Origin: an uncultured Pelagibacteraceae bacterium
GTDB taxonomy: Bacteria > Pseudomonadota > Alphaproteobacteria > Pelagibacterales > Pelagibacteraceae
Assembly (NCBI GenBank): GCA_902573705.1
Contig: CACGKR010000004.1
Span: forward strand, 1-42,274
Reading direction: 5' to 3'
Length of the DNA: 42,274 bases
Positions 8,629 to 16,982 of the stretch are shown here, piece after piece. The notes below the pieces were generated by a model that was given only the letters and a program-made list of their open reading frames with translations, had not been told where the DNA came from and did no database searches. The position numbers were made by a program, and so were the translations under genes. Each line of letters starts with the position of its first letter. The first letter of the stretch is position 1.

Positions 8629-9513
8629 TTAAGCTGCCATCGATGATTTATTTTTAAAATTTAAATGCTTTAAAGATTGAATTAAATTTTTTTCATCATC
8701 CTCATTTAAAAGTCTTAAAGGAGGTAAAATATTTCTATGAATGCTATTTTCTTTAGCCCAAAAAGTATGAAGTCCAGAAATTAGATCATACTTGTCAAAA
8801 ATTTTCCTAACTTCGCACAATTTTTCATTTTGTGTTTGTTCTTTTCCTTTAATAAAATCATCATAAACTTTCCTTGATAATTGTGCAGTAACATTACAGG
8901 TAGCAGAAATTATCCCCGAACAACCAATCTGTAAACCTTCTAACAATTTCAATTCTGATCCCGGAAAAATTGAAAAATTTTCAAATCTTAATTCTTTGTA
9001 TAAATTATATGAACTATCTTTTATACCAACAATTTGTTTAGGAAATTTTTTAACAAGTTCTTTTACACAATTAATACTAAATTTATACCCACATAATTTT
9101 TCAAAATTATATAAAATTATTTTACATTCAGGATTAGCATCCACAACTTTTTCGTAAAATTCAATTACTTCAATGTCTCCATATTTATAATAAGCAGGGG
9201 GCATAATAAGAAATTTTTTAAAATTTAATGATTTCGCAATTCTCATAAAATTTATTGTTTCACCTAATGAGTTAAAACCAGTGCCTATTAAATTTTTATC
9301 CTTAAATTTACTTAACGAAAGTTTATTTAATAATTCAATCTTTTCTGAAATTGGAATTAGTTGAGCCTGACCGGTACTTCCAAATATTACTGTGCCATGA
9401 CACCCTTGTTCAATTAAATTTTCAGCGTGATCTATTGTTTTCTCAATATTAAGGCTTAAATCAGAATTTAAGACTGACATAGTTGCTGCTATAATTCCAC
9501 TTATTTTTGTCAT
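8629..9513 (-). CDS. DapA/NanA superfamily aldolase or lyase, substrate unknown
   Basis: A 294-residue TIM-barrel protein of the dihydrodipicolinate synthase/N-acetylneuraminate lyase superfamily. The Schiff-base lysine is in VGIKDSS (K165) and the conserved Tyr in ILYNFEK (Y135). The motif GSTGQ (45-49) replaces the usual GTTGE, and the Arg that follows YNVP in true DapA is missing (YNFEKLCG). It is therefore probably not the lysine-pathway DapA but a lyase for another 2-keto acid. It opens the operon with cfa and is divergent from the GT9 gene, with 48 bp between starts. Confidence 0.82.
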   Translation of the reverse strand: MTKISGIIAATMSVLNSDLSLNIEKTIDHAENLIEQGCHGTVIFGSTGQAQLIPISEKIELLNKLSLSKFKDKNLIGTGFNSLGETINFMRIAKSLNFKKFLIMPPAYYKYGDIEVIEFYEKVVDANPECKIILYNFEKLCGYKFSINCVKELVKKFPKQIVGIKDSSYNLYKELRFENFSIFPGSELKLLEGLQIGCSGIISATCNVTAQLSRKVYDDFIKGKEQTQNEKLCEVRKIFDKYDLISGLHTFWAKENSIHRNILPPLRLLNEDDEKNLIQSLKHLNFKNKSSMAA

Positions 9514-9561
9514 AATAAAAATTTATATAAAAATATACTCAGTAAAGTTTATAAATACTAT

Positions 9562-10524
9562 ATGAAAATATTGGCAGTTCAGAATAGAAAAGGTGTTGGA
9601 GATACTGTAATTTTCTTACCATTTATTAAGGCTTTGTCAAAAAAATTTAATTCACCAATAAGTATCTTGGTAAAGGAAAACTCTAAAGCTGATCAATATT
9701 TACATCAAACAAACTATATAGATAAAATTCTTATTTTAGAAAGAGATGATAAAACGAATAATAAACATGGTGGGTTTTTTGGTATTTTTAATTTAGCTAA
9801 GGATTTAAAAAAACATAAATTTGATAAAATTTTTATCTTTAATTCATCTTTAAGATTTAACTTAATTGCTAAAATGTCAGGTATTCCAAAAATTTATCAA
9901 TATCCATTGTTCACAAAAACCAAACAACACATCACAGAGGTTCCTAAAAAATTCTTAAAAACAAATTTGGATTTAGATGTAAATGAAGATCCAGAAATTC
10001 AAATTAATAATGATTTAGTTTTTAAAGCAACACAAAGATTTCAAATAGATAATAAGGAAATAAATATTCTTCTAGGAATAGGTGGCTCTGGACCTACAAA
10101 AAGAATTCCAGCAAAAACTTTTTTAAGTGTAATCGATAAAATATCAAATATAAAAAGTTGTAAATTTTTTCTTGCAACAGGTAAGGCATACGAGGAACAA
10201 GAAATATTAAATGAAATTTTGAGATCAAAATTTAAAAATTTTTGTATTCGTTTAGATGATCTAAGTATTAAAGAAATTTTACCATTAATCAAAAATTGCA
10301 ATATATCTATTTGTAATGACTCAAGTTTTAGTCATTTATCATCAGCTTTGGGTATCAACACGATTACTTTAATGGCGGATACTCCTCTTATATATGGAAA
10401 TTATAGCACAAAAATGTATCCAATAATTCCAGAGGGAGAAAAAACAGTTACACATAATACTTTAGGTAAAGAAAAAATAGATCCACAAAAAATTTTTGAA
10501 AAACTTTTAAAAATTATTGATTAA
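9562..10524 (+). CDS. Glycosyltransferase family 9 (heptosyltransferase-like)
   Basis: A 320-residue GT-B fold enzyme of family 9, which transfers heptose or related sugars onto the lipopolysaccharide core. The N-terminal QNRKGVGDTVIFLPFIKAL is the typical acceptor-side glycine loop. The C-terminal half has LLGIGGSGPTKRIPAKTF (donor binding) and ISICNDSSFSHLSSALG, the nucleotide-sugar motif with its conserved acid and Ser/His. The exact sugar cannot be read from sequence. It is monocistronic and meets the J-protein gene tail to tail, sharing TTAA (10521-10524). Confidence 0.87.
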   Translation: MKILAVQNRKGVGDTVIFLPFIKALSKKFNSPISILVKENSKADQYLHQTNYIDKILILERDDKTNNKHGGFFGIFNLAKDLKKHKFDKIFIFNSSLRFNLIAKMSGIPKIYQYPLFTKTKQHITEVPKKFLKTNLDLDVNEDPEIQINNDLVFKATQRFQIDNKEINILLGIGGSGPTKRIPAKTFLSVIDKISNIKSCKFFLATGKAYEEQEILNEILRSKFKNFCIRLDDLSIKEILPLIKNCNISICNDSSFSHLSSALGINTITLMADTPLIYGNYSTKMYPIIPEGEKTVTHNTLGKEKIDPQKIFEKLLKIID

Positions 10525-11024
10525 GAAATATCATTTAATACAATATCTTTAGCCTCATTAACTATTGATGATAGTCTTGAGGTTTCAGGAGAAATATCAG
10601 GATGAATTTTTTTTTGTATCTTAATATATGCTTTATTGACATCTTCTTTAGTAACTTTTTTATTCATGTTTAAGTTTAAAATTTTATATGCCTCAGAAAC
10701 TGATATAGATGAAACATTATTTGAGCCTGCTTGATTAAAAGAAAATCGGCCAGATCTTCTTAAAGTTTGAATAAGTCTAAAAAGAGAAATTAATTGGAAA
10801 ATAGATAAACCTTTTAATTTTAATAAAGCTAAACTTGCCAAAGTCAAAGGTAAGGTTAATAAAAATTTTCCCCCAATAGCAAACAAAATAGCTAAAGCAA
10901 ATAATCCTAATATAATCAGAAATCTAAGACCTTTTGAAATTTTTTTAGATGACACTTTCGTTATAAAACGAAGTAAAAAATAAAAAATGGTTAATATAAC
11001 CACTGTATAAATTATTATATTCAT
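10521..11024 (-). CDS. Membrane-anchored J-domain protein (Tim14-like)
   Basis: A 167-residue protein with N-terminal hydrophobic helices (about 3-20 and 34-70) and a C-terminal J domain. The domain holds EAYKILNL, then the HPD signature at 141-143 (KKIHPDIS) and the helix ending NEAKDIVLN. This architecture resembles alphaproteobacterial relatives of mitochondrial Tim14/Pam18, J-proteins that stimulate DnaK-type ATPases at a membrane. The linker between the helices and the J domain is shorter on Gly/Phe than in DnaJ. Its start is 14 bp from the divergent protease start, so promoters must reach into neighbouring coding DNA. Confidence 0.85.
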   Translation of the reverse strand: MNIIIYTVVILTIFYFLLRFITKVSSKKISKGLRFLIILGLFALAILFAIGGKFLLTLPLTLASLALLKLKGLSIFQLISLFRLIQTLRRSGRFSFNQAGSNNVSSISVSEAYKILNLNMNKKVTKEDVNKAYIKIQKKIHPDISPETSRLSSIVNEAKDIVLNDIS

Positions 11025-11038
11025 ATATTTTTATCTTA

Positions 11039-13114
11039 ATGAAAATACCACAACTTAAAAAGAAACTAGAGCTTAAATCTTGTCACAATACAACCTGGGA
11101 AGATAATTATAGTTGGATTCATCAAGAAAATATTCTTGAGGTCTTAAAAGATGGTTCTAAATTATTGCCTGATGTTAGAAAATATCTAGAAGAGGAAAAT
11201 AACTATACAGAACATAATTTAAAAAATACAAAAAAATATCAAAAAATTTTGTTTGATGAAATTAAAGGTAGAATTAAATTAGATGATGAGTCTCTTAAAT
11301 ACAAAGACAAAGAATATGAATACTGGACAAAAACAACTGCAAAAGGAAATTATTCAATAAAACTCAGAAAAAAAATTGGAACGGATAATGTTGAAGAAAT
11401 CTGGAATGGAGACAAAGAAAAAGAAAAATTTAATACTGAATATTTCGGTATCGGTGATTTAGAGGTAAGTTACAATGACAAATATTTAGGTTATTCACTG
11501 GATTTAAAAGGATCTGAATATTTTACAATATACATAAGAGATATTTCCACTAAGAAATTTATCACTGAAAAAATAACGGAAACCAGTGGAAGTATTACTT
11601 TCAGTTTGGATGACAAATATATTTTTTACTCAAAACTTGATGAATTCCATAGGCCAAGAAAAATTTTTAGACACAAGATAGGATCGCCTTGTAAAGATGA
11701 TGAGCTTATATTTAATGAAAAAAGTGAGGCTTTTACAGTTGGCATTGGTCTGAGTTCTGATGAAAAATATTTTTTCATAACAACTTCAGATCACAACACA
11801 TCTGAACAATATTATTTTGGAGTAAACGAAGAAAAACCGAAACCAAAATTAATTAAAAAAAGAAAAAAAGGTATAATTTATTCAATAAATTCATGGAAAA
11901 ACTATTTTTACTGTCATACTAATGAAAACGCTGAAGATTTTAAGATTGAAAGGTGTTCTGATTTAAGTAGTCAAATTTGGGAAGATTATATTTCAGCTAA
12001 AAATGAAGTTTTAATTGGTGGACTAGTTTTTTTAGATGACTGGGTGATTAGAGGTGAAAAATCTAACGCTCTTGGAAAATTATTTATAAAAAATAATCAA
12101 TCTGGTGTAGAAGAAGAATTAAATTTTACTGATGAAAACGTAATTGCACCTAGTGTTTCATTGATACAAAGAGACAAAAATACTAATTTAGTGTATTTAT
12201 CTTATTCCTCTCCCAAAACCCCAAGTAAAACTTATCTTTATAATTTAAAAACAAAAGAAAAAAAACTAATTAAAGAACAAGAGATTCCATCTGGTCATGA
12301 TCCAAATGATTATATTGTTGAAAGATTAGAGTGTCCTTCTCATGATGGAAGATTAATTCCAATTACAATAACTAGACATAAAAAAACAAAAATTGATGGT
12401 TCTGCAAATTTACTTTTATATGGTTATGGATCGTATGGAAATTCAATGACACCTGACTTCTCTTCGACAAAATTTAGTTTGATTGATAGAAATATAATTT
12501 GGGTAACAGCACACATTAGAGGAGGAATGGAAAGAGGAATGAAATGGTGGAAAGAGGGAAAACTTCTTAATAAAAAAAATACATTTGAAGATTATATATA
12601 TGCTGCAAAGTTTCTAATCGAAAAAAAATATTCATCAAAAGGAAAAATAATAGGCATGGGTGGTTCGGCAGGGGGTTTATTAATGGGGGCAGTAGTAAAT
12701 CAATCACCAGATTTATTTCTTGGAGTTGTTATGGCAGTGCCATTTGTTGACTCTTTAACAACTAACCTAGATCATTCTTTACCCCTAACTGTTGGAGAAT
12801 TTGATGAATTTGGAAATGCAAAAGACAACAAAGATCATTTTGATTACATCTACTCATATGCGCCATATAATAATATAAAAAAAATGGATTACCCTCATAT
12901 GTTAATTACAACTAGCTTGAGTGATAATAGAGTTTTATTTGATGAGCCAGCAAAATTTACAGCTAAACTTAGAGATTTTAAAACAGATAATAACTTGCTC
13001 TTACTAAAAACTGAAATGAGTGCGGGGCATGGAGGAAAATCAGGTCGCGACGGTGCAATTGAAGAAATCGCTTTTGACTATGCATTTGTATTAAAAATTT
13101 CTAAAAAAATTTAA
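11039..13114 (+). CDS. ptrB: Prolyl oligopeptidase family serine protease (oligopeptidase B type)
   Basis: A 691-residue S9 family peptidase, which cleaves short peptides after basic residues in the oligopeptidase B branch. The N-terminal beta-propeller (about 70-400) is followed by the alpha/beta-hydrolase domain. The nucleophile is S543 in GMGGSAGGLL. Further C-terminal are the catalytic Asp region (TTSLSDNRVLFDEP) and the His in SAGHGGKSGR. The motif AHIRGGMERGMKWW is diagnostic. There is no signal peptide, so the protein is cytoplasmic. Length matches the family. It is followed by the heat-shock promoter of hsp20, only about 10 bp beyond its stop. Confidence 0.92.
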   Translation: MKIPQLKKKLELKSCHNTTWEDNYSWIHQENILEVLKDGSKLLPDVRKYLEEENNYTEHNLKNTKKYQKILFDEIKGRIKLDDESLKYKDKEYEYWTKTTAKGNYSIKLRKKIGTDNVEEIWNGDKEKEKFNTEYFGIGDLEVSYNDKYLGYSLDLKGSEYFTIYIRDISTKKFITEKITETSGSITFSLDDKYIFYSKLDEFHRPRKIFRHKIGSPCKDDELIFNEKSEAFTVGIGLSSDEKYFFITTSDHNTSEQYYFGVNEEKPKPKLIKKRKKGIIYSINSWKNYFYCHTNENAEDFKIERCSDLSSQIWEDYISAKNEVLIGGLVFLDDWVIRGEKSNALGKLFIKNNQSGVEEELNFTDENVIAPSVSLIQRDKNTNLVYLSYSSPKTPSKTYLYNLKTKEKKLIKEQEIPSGHDPNDYIVERLECPSHDGRLIPITITRHKKTKIDGSANLLLYGYGSYGNSMTPDFSSTKFSLIDRNIIWVTAHIRGGMERGMKWWKEGKLLNKKNTFEDYIYAAKFLIEKKYSSKGKIIGMGGSAGGLLMGAVVNQSPDLFLGVVMAVPFVDSLTTNLDHSLPLTVGEFDEFGNAKDNKDHFDYIYSYAPYNNIKKMDYPHMLITTSLSDNRVLFDEPAKFTAKLRDFKTDNNLLLLKTEMSAGHGGKSGRDGAIEEIAFDYAFVLKISKKI

Positions 13115-13123
13115 ATTTAATAT

Positions 13124-13152
13124 CTTGAAATAGGTAAATTAATCACCATGTA
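13124..13152 (+). promoter_or_regulatory. Heat-shock (RpoH, sigma-32 type) promoter of hsp20
   Basis: CTTGAAA (13124-13130), a 13-bp spacer, then CACCATGTA (13144-13152). The sigma-32 consensus is CTTGAAA with CCCCATNTA, so the -35 box is exact and the -10 box differs by one base. It begins 10 bp after the ptrB stop and serves the hsp20 gene at 13215. A start site about 6-7 bases downstream would fall at the left edge of the hairpin at 13156. Confidence 0.8.
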
Positions 13153-13155
13153 GAT

Positions 13156-13184
13156 ATTGTTAGTCGCCTTATGGGGCTAACAAT
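13156..13184 (+). promoter_or_regulatory. Hairpin at the 5' end of the hsp20 leader
   Basis: An exact inverted repeat, ATTGTTAG (13156-13163) and CTAACAAT (13177-13184), with a 13-base loop that can pair a little further (T-G, C-G). The promoter spacing places the transcript start at or just inside this repeat, so the mRNA would begin with the hairpin. The loop contains CGCCTT, which could partly pair with the Shine-Dalgarno AAGGAGG at 13203-13209. It could be an RNA thermometer, an mRNA-stabilising cap, or a terminator for the preceding gene, although no T run follows. Confidence 0.5.
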
Positions 13185-13214
13185 AAATAAACTTGCTTAA
13201 CAAAGGAGGATATT

Positions 13215-13661
13215 ATGACAAGTAAGGATTTATCAATATTTAACTCACTAAGACCTTTTTCAATTGGTTTTGACGATATGTTTGATCAATTTGAAAATAT
13301 GTTAGGAAATGGTGCTTTGACTATGCAGTCAAATTACCCACCTTACAACATTAGAAAAACTGGAAAGGATAAATATGCAATAGAAGTTGCATTAGCTGGT
13401 TTTAATAAGAAAGATGTTGAAGTTGAGTTTGAGGACAATTTATTAACAGTAAGAACAAAACAAGTTAATAAATCGGACGAAAATAATGCTGATGGAGAGA
13501 TTATTCATAAAGGTATATCTCAAAGACAATTTGCAAGATCGTTTACTATTGCTGATGATGTAAAAGTAAATGGGGCAGAACTTAAAGATGGTCTTTTAAC
13601 AGTATCTTGTGAAAAAATTATACCTGAGCACAAAAAGAAAAAACTTATTGAAATTAAGTAA
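13215..13661 (+). CDS. hsp20: Small heat-shock protein, Hsp20/IbpA family
   Basis: A 148-residue alpha-crystallin-domain chaperone that holds unfolding proteins for refolding by DnaK and ClpB. The N-terminal RPFSIGFDDMFDQFENM is typical of IbpA proteins. The crystallin domain (about 43-135) includes VALAGFNKKDVEVEFEDNLL and QRQFARSFTIADDV, and ends with the IxI motif (IEI) that docks subunits. The start is set by a strong Shine-Dalgarno AAGGAGG at 13203-13209. It has its own heat-shock promoter and its own terminator, so it is a single-gene unit. Confidence 0.95.
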   Translation: MTSKDLSIFNSLRPFSIGFDDMFDQFENMLGNGALTMQSNYPPYNIRKTGKDKYAIEVALAGFNKKDVEVEFEDNLLTVRTKQVNKSDENNADGEIIHKGISQRQFARSFTIADDVKVNGAELKDGLLTVSCEKIIPEHKKKKLIEIK

Positions 13662-13672
13662 TTCTAACCTTG

Positions 13673-13700
13673 CTTGTGGGGCATAAATCCCCACAAGTTT
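13673..13700 (+). terminator. Rho-independent-like terminator of hsp20
   Basis: A perfect nine-base-pair, GC-rich stem, CTTGTGGGG (13673-13681) and CCCCACAAG (13689-13697), with a seven-base loop and a short T run after it. It starts 11 bp after the hsp20 stop and lies next to the end of the convergent lipoprotein gene, so it may insulate both. Confidence 0.75.
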
Positions 13701-14001
13701 AAATACATCCACTTGATGTAAAACTCTCTATTATATTTTTTTTATTAATTTCAAATTTTCTTTCACAAGGTATTCCGTATTTTTTTGTTTTATAAACATA
13801 TACTTTATTTCCTGACTCATTTACGTAATCCTCTATAGGATTTCCTAATTCAATTTTTAAGTCATTCATTTTTTTTCCAACTAATTGCCCATATTTTTTA
13901 TTTTCTTTTTCAGCAATTGAGTCGGATTTATTTTTAATAGTTTGACAGCCTGAAAAAATAAAAAAAATTGACAAAATAATTAATAAATATTTTAAATTCA
14001 T
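13699..14001 (-). CDS. Small BamE/OmlA-like lipoprotein
   Basis: A 100-residue lipoprotein. The signal peptide has a hydrophobic core ending in the lipobox FSGC, with Cys19 as the probable lipidated residue. The mature part has the pattern VGKKMNDLKIELGNPIEDY, close to the start of SmpA/OmlA (BamE) domains, followed by two or three predicted strands and two further Cys (about 79 and 99) that could form a disulfide. It is too short and divergent for a confident BamE call. It is transcribed toward hsp20 and ends in the terminator region. Confidence 0.65.
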   Translation of the reverse strand: MNLKYLLIILSIFFIFSGCQTIKNKSDSIAEKENKKYGQLVGKKMNDLKIELGNPIEDYVNESGNKVYVYKTKKYGIPCERKFEINKKNIIESFTSSGCI

Positions 14002-14148
14002 TTTTACAATGTATCATAAATTTTAAATGAGTAATTAACCTGAGAGTTGTAAATTTAATCAAAATAATAACAATTATAGATAAAATATTGTAGTCCAAAA
14101 AGATTTTTTAATTCGAATCAATTATTCTATGAAAAAAATGGAGGTTTA

Positions 14149-15438
14149 ATGTTAGATAATTACTTTAACTATAAAAAACATAAAACAGATTTTAAAACAG
14201 AAGTCATTGCAGGAGTGTCGACCTTTTTAACAATGGCTTACATCATGTTTTTAAATCCTGTAATACTATCAGATGGTGGTTTTGATTTTGGCGGTGTTTT
14301 TACAGCAACAGCTCTTGCAGCAGCTCTAGCTTGTTTTATTGCTGCATTTTATGCCAAAACTTGGCCGGTTGGTCTCGCACCAGGTATGGGAATTAATGCC
14401 TTTATCGCTTACGGTGTTTGTTTAGGTATGGAATATAGTCCTGATGAAGCGCTAGGTGCTGTTTTAGTTGCTGGTGTGGTCTTCTTAATAATTTCTTTAA
14501 CACCATTAAGAGCATGGCTAATAAATTCAATACCAAAAAGTTTAAAACTAGGGATTGGTGCTGGGATAGGGTTATTCCTGGCAATTATTGGTTTTCAAAT
14601 TATGGGCCTTACTACAGATAATCCTGTGGTTCTTGTCCAGCTTGGTGATCTTTCTAATCCACTTTTACTTTTAGGAGCTGGTGCATTTATTTCAATGATA
14701 GTAATGGAAAAAATGAAAATAAAAGGAAACATAATTATTGGAATAATTGTTTTTAGTGCAATTGCATGGGTTACTGGTCTAGGAAAATTTAATGGAGTTG
14801 TTTCGTCTCCTCCATCGATGACTCATTTAATGACTTTTGATTTAGGTGCAGCGTTAAGTGCATCCATGGTAACCGTTATTTTCACTTTATTTTTCATCGA
14901 TTTTTTTGACACTGCTGGAACACTTACAAGCGTTGCAAATGTATCTGGTAAAATAGGTCCAGATGGAAAAATTAAAGATATAAATAAAGCTATGTTATCA
15001 GACAGCGCATCTACAGTTGTTGGGGCTGTTTTAGGTACATCCACGGTCACAACTTATGTTGAAAGTGCTGCAGGAGTAAAAGCAGGTGGAAGAACAGGAA
15101 TGACATCACTCGTAATAGGAATATTATTCTTATTTTGTTTATTCTTTAGTCCGCTAGCTACATCTTTGCCTAAAGAAATTGATGGAGCTGCTTTGATATA
15201 TATTGCCACTTTATTTGTAAGAAATATTGCTGATATTGAATGGGATGATATTGCAGAGTCCGGCCCGGCGGTTCTTGCTATGATTGCTATGCCGTTCACA
15301 TATTCAATTTCTAACGGAATAGCATTAGCTTTTGTTGCTTATGCAGCTATTAAACTTTGCACAGGGAAATTTGACAGTACTAGTCCAGCAATTTGGGTTA
15401 TCGCTGCTCTTAGTATAGTAAGTTTTTTAGTAGCCTAG
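14149..15438 (+). CDS. NCS2 family purine permease (AzgA/GhxP-like)
   Basis: A 429-residue membrane permease with about 12-14 helices. Diagnostic segments are TEVIAGVSTFLTMAYIMFLN at the start, GMGINAFIAY in the first repeat, FFIDFFDTAGTL and the motif TSTVTTYVESAAGVKAGGRT. These fit the AzgA/GhxP branch of NCS2, proton symporters of adenine, guanine or hypoxanthine. A clear GGAGG site (14140-14144) supports the start. The 147-bp region upstream shows no recognised riboswitch. It faces a purine phosphoribosyltransferase across a shared terminator, which supports a salvage role. Confidence 0.92.
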   Translation: MLDNYFNYKKHKTDFKTEVIAGVSTFLTMAYIMFLNPVILSDGGFDFGGVFTATALAAALACFIAAFYAKTWPVGLAPGMGINAFIAYGVCLGMEYSPDEALGAVLVAGVVFLIISLTPLRAWLINSIPKSLKLGIGAGIGLFLAIIGFQIMGLTTDNPVVLVQLGDLSNPLLLLGAGAFISMIVMEKMKIKGNIIIGIIVFSAIAWVTGLGKFNGVVSSPPSMTHLMTFDLGAALSASMVTVIFTLFFIDFFDTAGTLTSVANVSGKIGPDGKIKDINKAMLSDSASTVVGAVLGTSTVTTYVESAAGVKAGGRTGMTSLVIGILFLFCLFFSPLATSLPKEIDGAALIYIATLFVRNIADIEWDDIAESGPAVLAMIAMPFTYSISNGIALAFVAYAAIKLCTGKFDSTSPAIWVIAALSIVSFLVA

Positions 15439-15455
15439 AATAAATTTTTAAAATT

Positions 15456-15488
15456 AGGGCGGCTTTCAAGTCGCCCTTTTTATTTTTT
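15456..15488 (+). terminator. Intrinsic terminator between the purine permease and the PRTase gene
   Basis: AGGGCG (15456-15461) pairs with CGCCCT (15472-15477). The inner bases extend the stem to about nine pairs with one wobble and a TTCA loop. A long T-rich run follows on the plus strand. On the minus strand the run after the stem is a weaker T/A mix, so it mainly ends permease transcription, and it lies at the very end of the convergent gene. Confidence 0.85.
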
Positions 15489-16004
15489 ATGCTTTTTAAT
15501 AATTTCATCAATCCTTATTTCTTCATAAATTTCAAAAGGTTGAACGATCCATGGATCACTATCTAATTTAGTTGCACAAAAATCAGGTTTAAATGTAGAT
15601 TTTTTTTTCTTCCATAAAGTTGCTGTTTTAATATCTTCTATTTTTCCTTTAATTGGTTCATATTTTTTTAACCAATCGATACTTTTGTTAAACGTAATTC
15701 CAGTATCTGATAAATCATCACACAATAAAATTTTTCCACCCATATTAGGAGCTATAGAGCTCATCTCTCTTGAGAACACAATATCGCCTTGCTCATCTTC
15801 TACACCTTTTCCACTATAAGACTCAACTGCAAGGTAAGCACATTTTAATTTAAAAATTCTACTTAACACATCAATCATTGGAGCTGCACCCCTCATGATC
15901 CCTATTAATATTGAGGGCTTGTAATTACTTTCCTCGATCTGAATTGCCAATTTTTCAACTGTTTTATTATAATCATCCCAATTAATAATTAATTTATTAG
16001 ACAT
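15480..16004 (-). CDS. gpt: Purine phosphoribosyltransferase (xanthine-guanine/hypoxanthine type)
   Basis: A 174-residue type I phosphoribosyltransferase that converts a free purine base and PRPP to the nucleotide. The PRPP loop is ILLCDDLSDTGITF. The flexible loop includes YSGKG near residue 63, and the base-binding C-terminal region is SDPWIVQPFE, similar to XGPRT enzymes. Its partner across the terminator is a purine permease, giving uptake plus salvage. Whether guanine, xanthine or hypoxanthine is preferred cannot be read here, so the symbol is tentative. Confidence 0.82.
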   Translation of the reverse strand: MSNKLIINWDDYNKTVEKLAIQIEESNYKPSILIGIMRGAAPMIDVLSRIFKLKCAYLAVESYSGKGVEDEQGDIVFSREMSSIAPNMGGKILLCDDLSDTGITFNKSIDWLKKYEPIKGKIEDIKTATLWKKKKSTFKPDFCATKLDSDPWIVQPFEIYEEIRIDEIIKKHKK

Positions 16005-16088
16005 TTTTATAATTTAATTAAAACTTTTATTTAATATTAAATTAATCTTCGATTTATATCAAAATTTATAATAAAACAATAAATCTAT

Positions 16089-16982
16089 ATGAAAATCTTT
16101 GATTGCTTTATGTACTTTGATGAAGATTTAGTCTTAGATGTAAGATTAAACCTATTAAATAGTTTTGTAGACAAGTTTATAATAATAGAGTCAAAATATG
16201 ATCACAAAGGAGAAAAGAGAGAACCTCTTTTTGATATTAAAAAATTCAAAAAATTTGAAAAAAAAATTACGTACATATTAAAAGAGGACCAACCAGATAA
16301 TCTAGAAAAGATACATAATAACGATGATGAAAAAGAATACTATAGAAAAACTCTTTTTAACGCTTCAAAGAGAGAAAGCTCACAAAGAAATTATATTTTA
16401 AATGGATTAAATGAAGCACAAGCCGACGATTGGATAATTATTTCAGATTTAGACGAAATACCAAATTTAGAAAAAGTCGACTTAAAAAATATTAATAATA
16501 AGTTTTTATTTTTTAAACAAGATATGATGTATTACAAATTTAATCTAAGATTAGAAAATTTCACTTGGATCGGAAGTAGAGCTTGTAAATTCAAAGATTT
16601 ACAATCTCCCCAATGGATAAGAGATATAAAAACTAAAAAATTTGCTTGGTGGAGGTTTGATACATTATTCTCTAAAAAAAAATACAAAGATATATTTTTT
16701 TTAGAGAATGGGGGTTGGCATTTTTCTTATTTAAAAACTCCTGAAGATATTGAAAAAAAACTCAAATCATATCTCCATCATATTGATTATGATAGAAACC
16801 CTCTAGGAATAGAAAAAATAACGGAAATCGTGAAGAATAATAAAGCTATTTATGATTTAAATATCGATCAACGAAAAAATAAGTTTTTTTCTAATAATCA
16901 ACTAACTAAAATTGACATAAATTTAATGCCTAATTATATAAAAATAAATACCTTAAAATTCTCTGAATGGATTGAAAAATGA
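16089..16982 (+). CDS. Glycosyltransferase family 17 protein
   Basis: A 297-residue enzyme related to eukaryotic beta-1,4-N-acetylglucosaminyltransferase III (GT17). Seen are MKIFDCFMYFDEDLVLDVRL at the N-terminus and IIIESKYDHKG. The DxD-like metal site is in DDWIIISDLDEIPN (D120, D122), followed by RDIKTKKFAWWRF and NGGWHFSYLKTPE, all family signatures. Bacterial members are thought to decorate surface glycans; the acceptor is unknown. It is followed by a DUF1330 gene with an ATGA overlap. There is no membrane anchor or signal. Confidence 0.88.
   Translation: MKIFDCFMYFDEDLVLDVRLNLLNSFVDKFIIIESKYDHKGEKREPLFDIKKFKKFEKKITYILKEDQPDNLEKIHNNDDEKEYYRKTLFNASKRESSQRNYILNGLNEAQADDWIIISDLDEIPNLEKVDLKNINNKFLFFKQDMMYYKFNLRLENFTWIGSRACKFKDLQSPQWIRDIKTKKFAWWRFDTLFSKKKYKDIFFLENGGWHFSYLKTPEDIEKKLKSYLHHIDYDRNPLGIEKITEIVKNNKAIYDLNIDQRKNKFFSNNQLTKIDINLMPNYIKINTLKFSEWIEK

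Noticed and set aside
13156..13184. CIRCE (HrcA) operator before hsp20
   Set aside because: The arms are ATTGTTAG/CTAACAAT with a 13-base loop, not TTAGCACTC with a 9-base spacer; the sigma-32 promoter explains heat control better.
14002..14148. Purine riboswitch ahead of the purine permease
   Set aside because: I cannot find the conserved three-way-junction core; the gap looks like plain AT-rich promoter DNA with a GGAGG site at its end.
14402..15299. Minus-strand open frames opposite the purine permease
   Set aside because: They mirror the low-stop composition of a hydrophobic gene; no family resemblance, and the permease reads through with family motifs.
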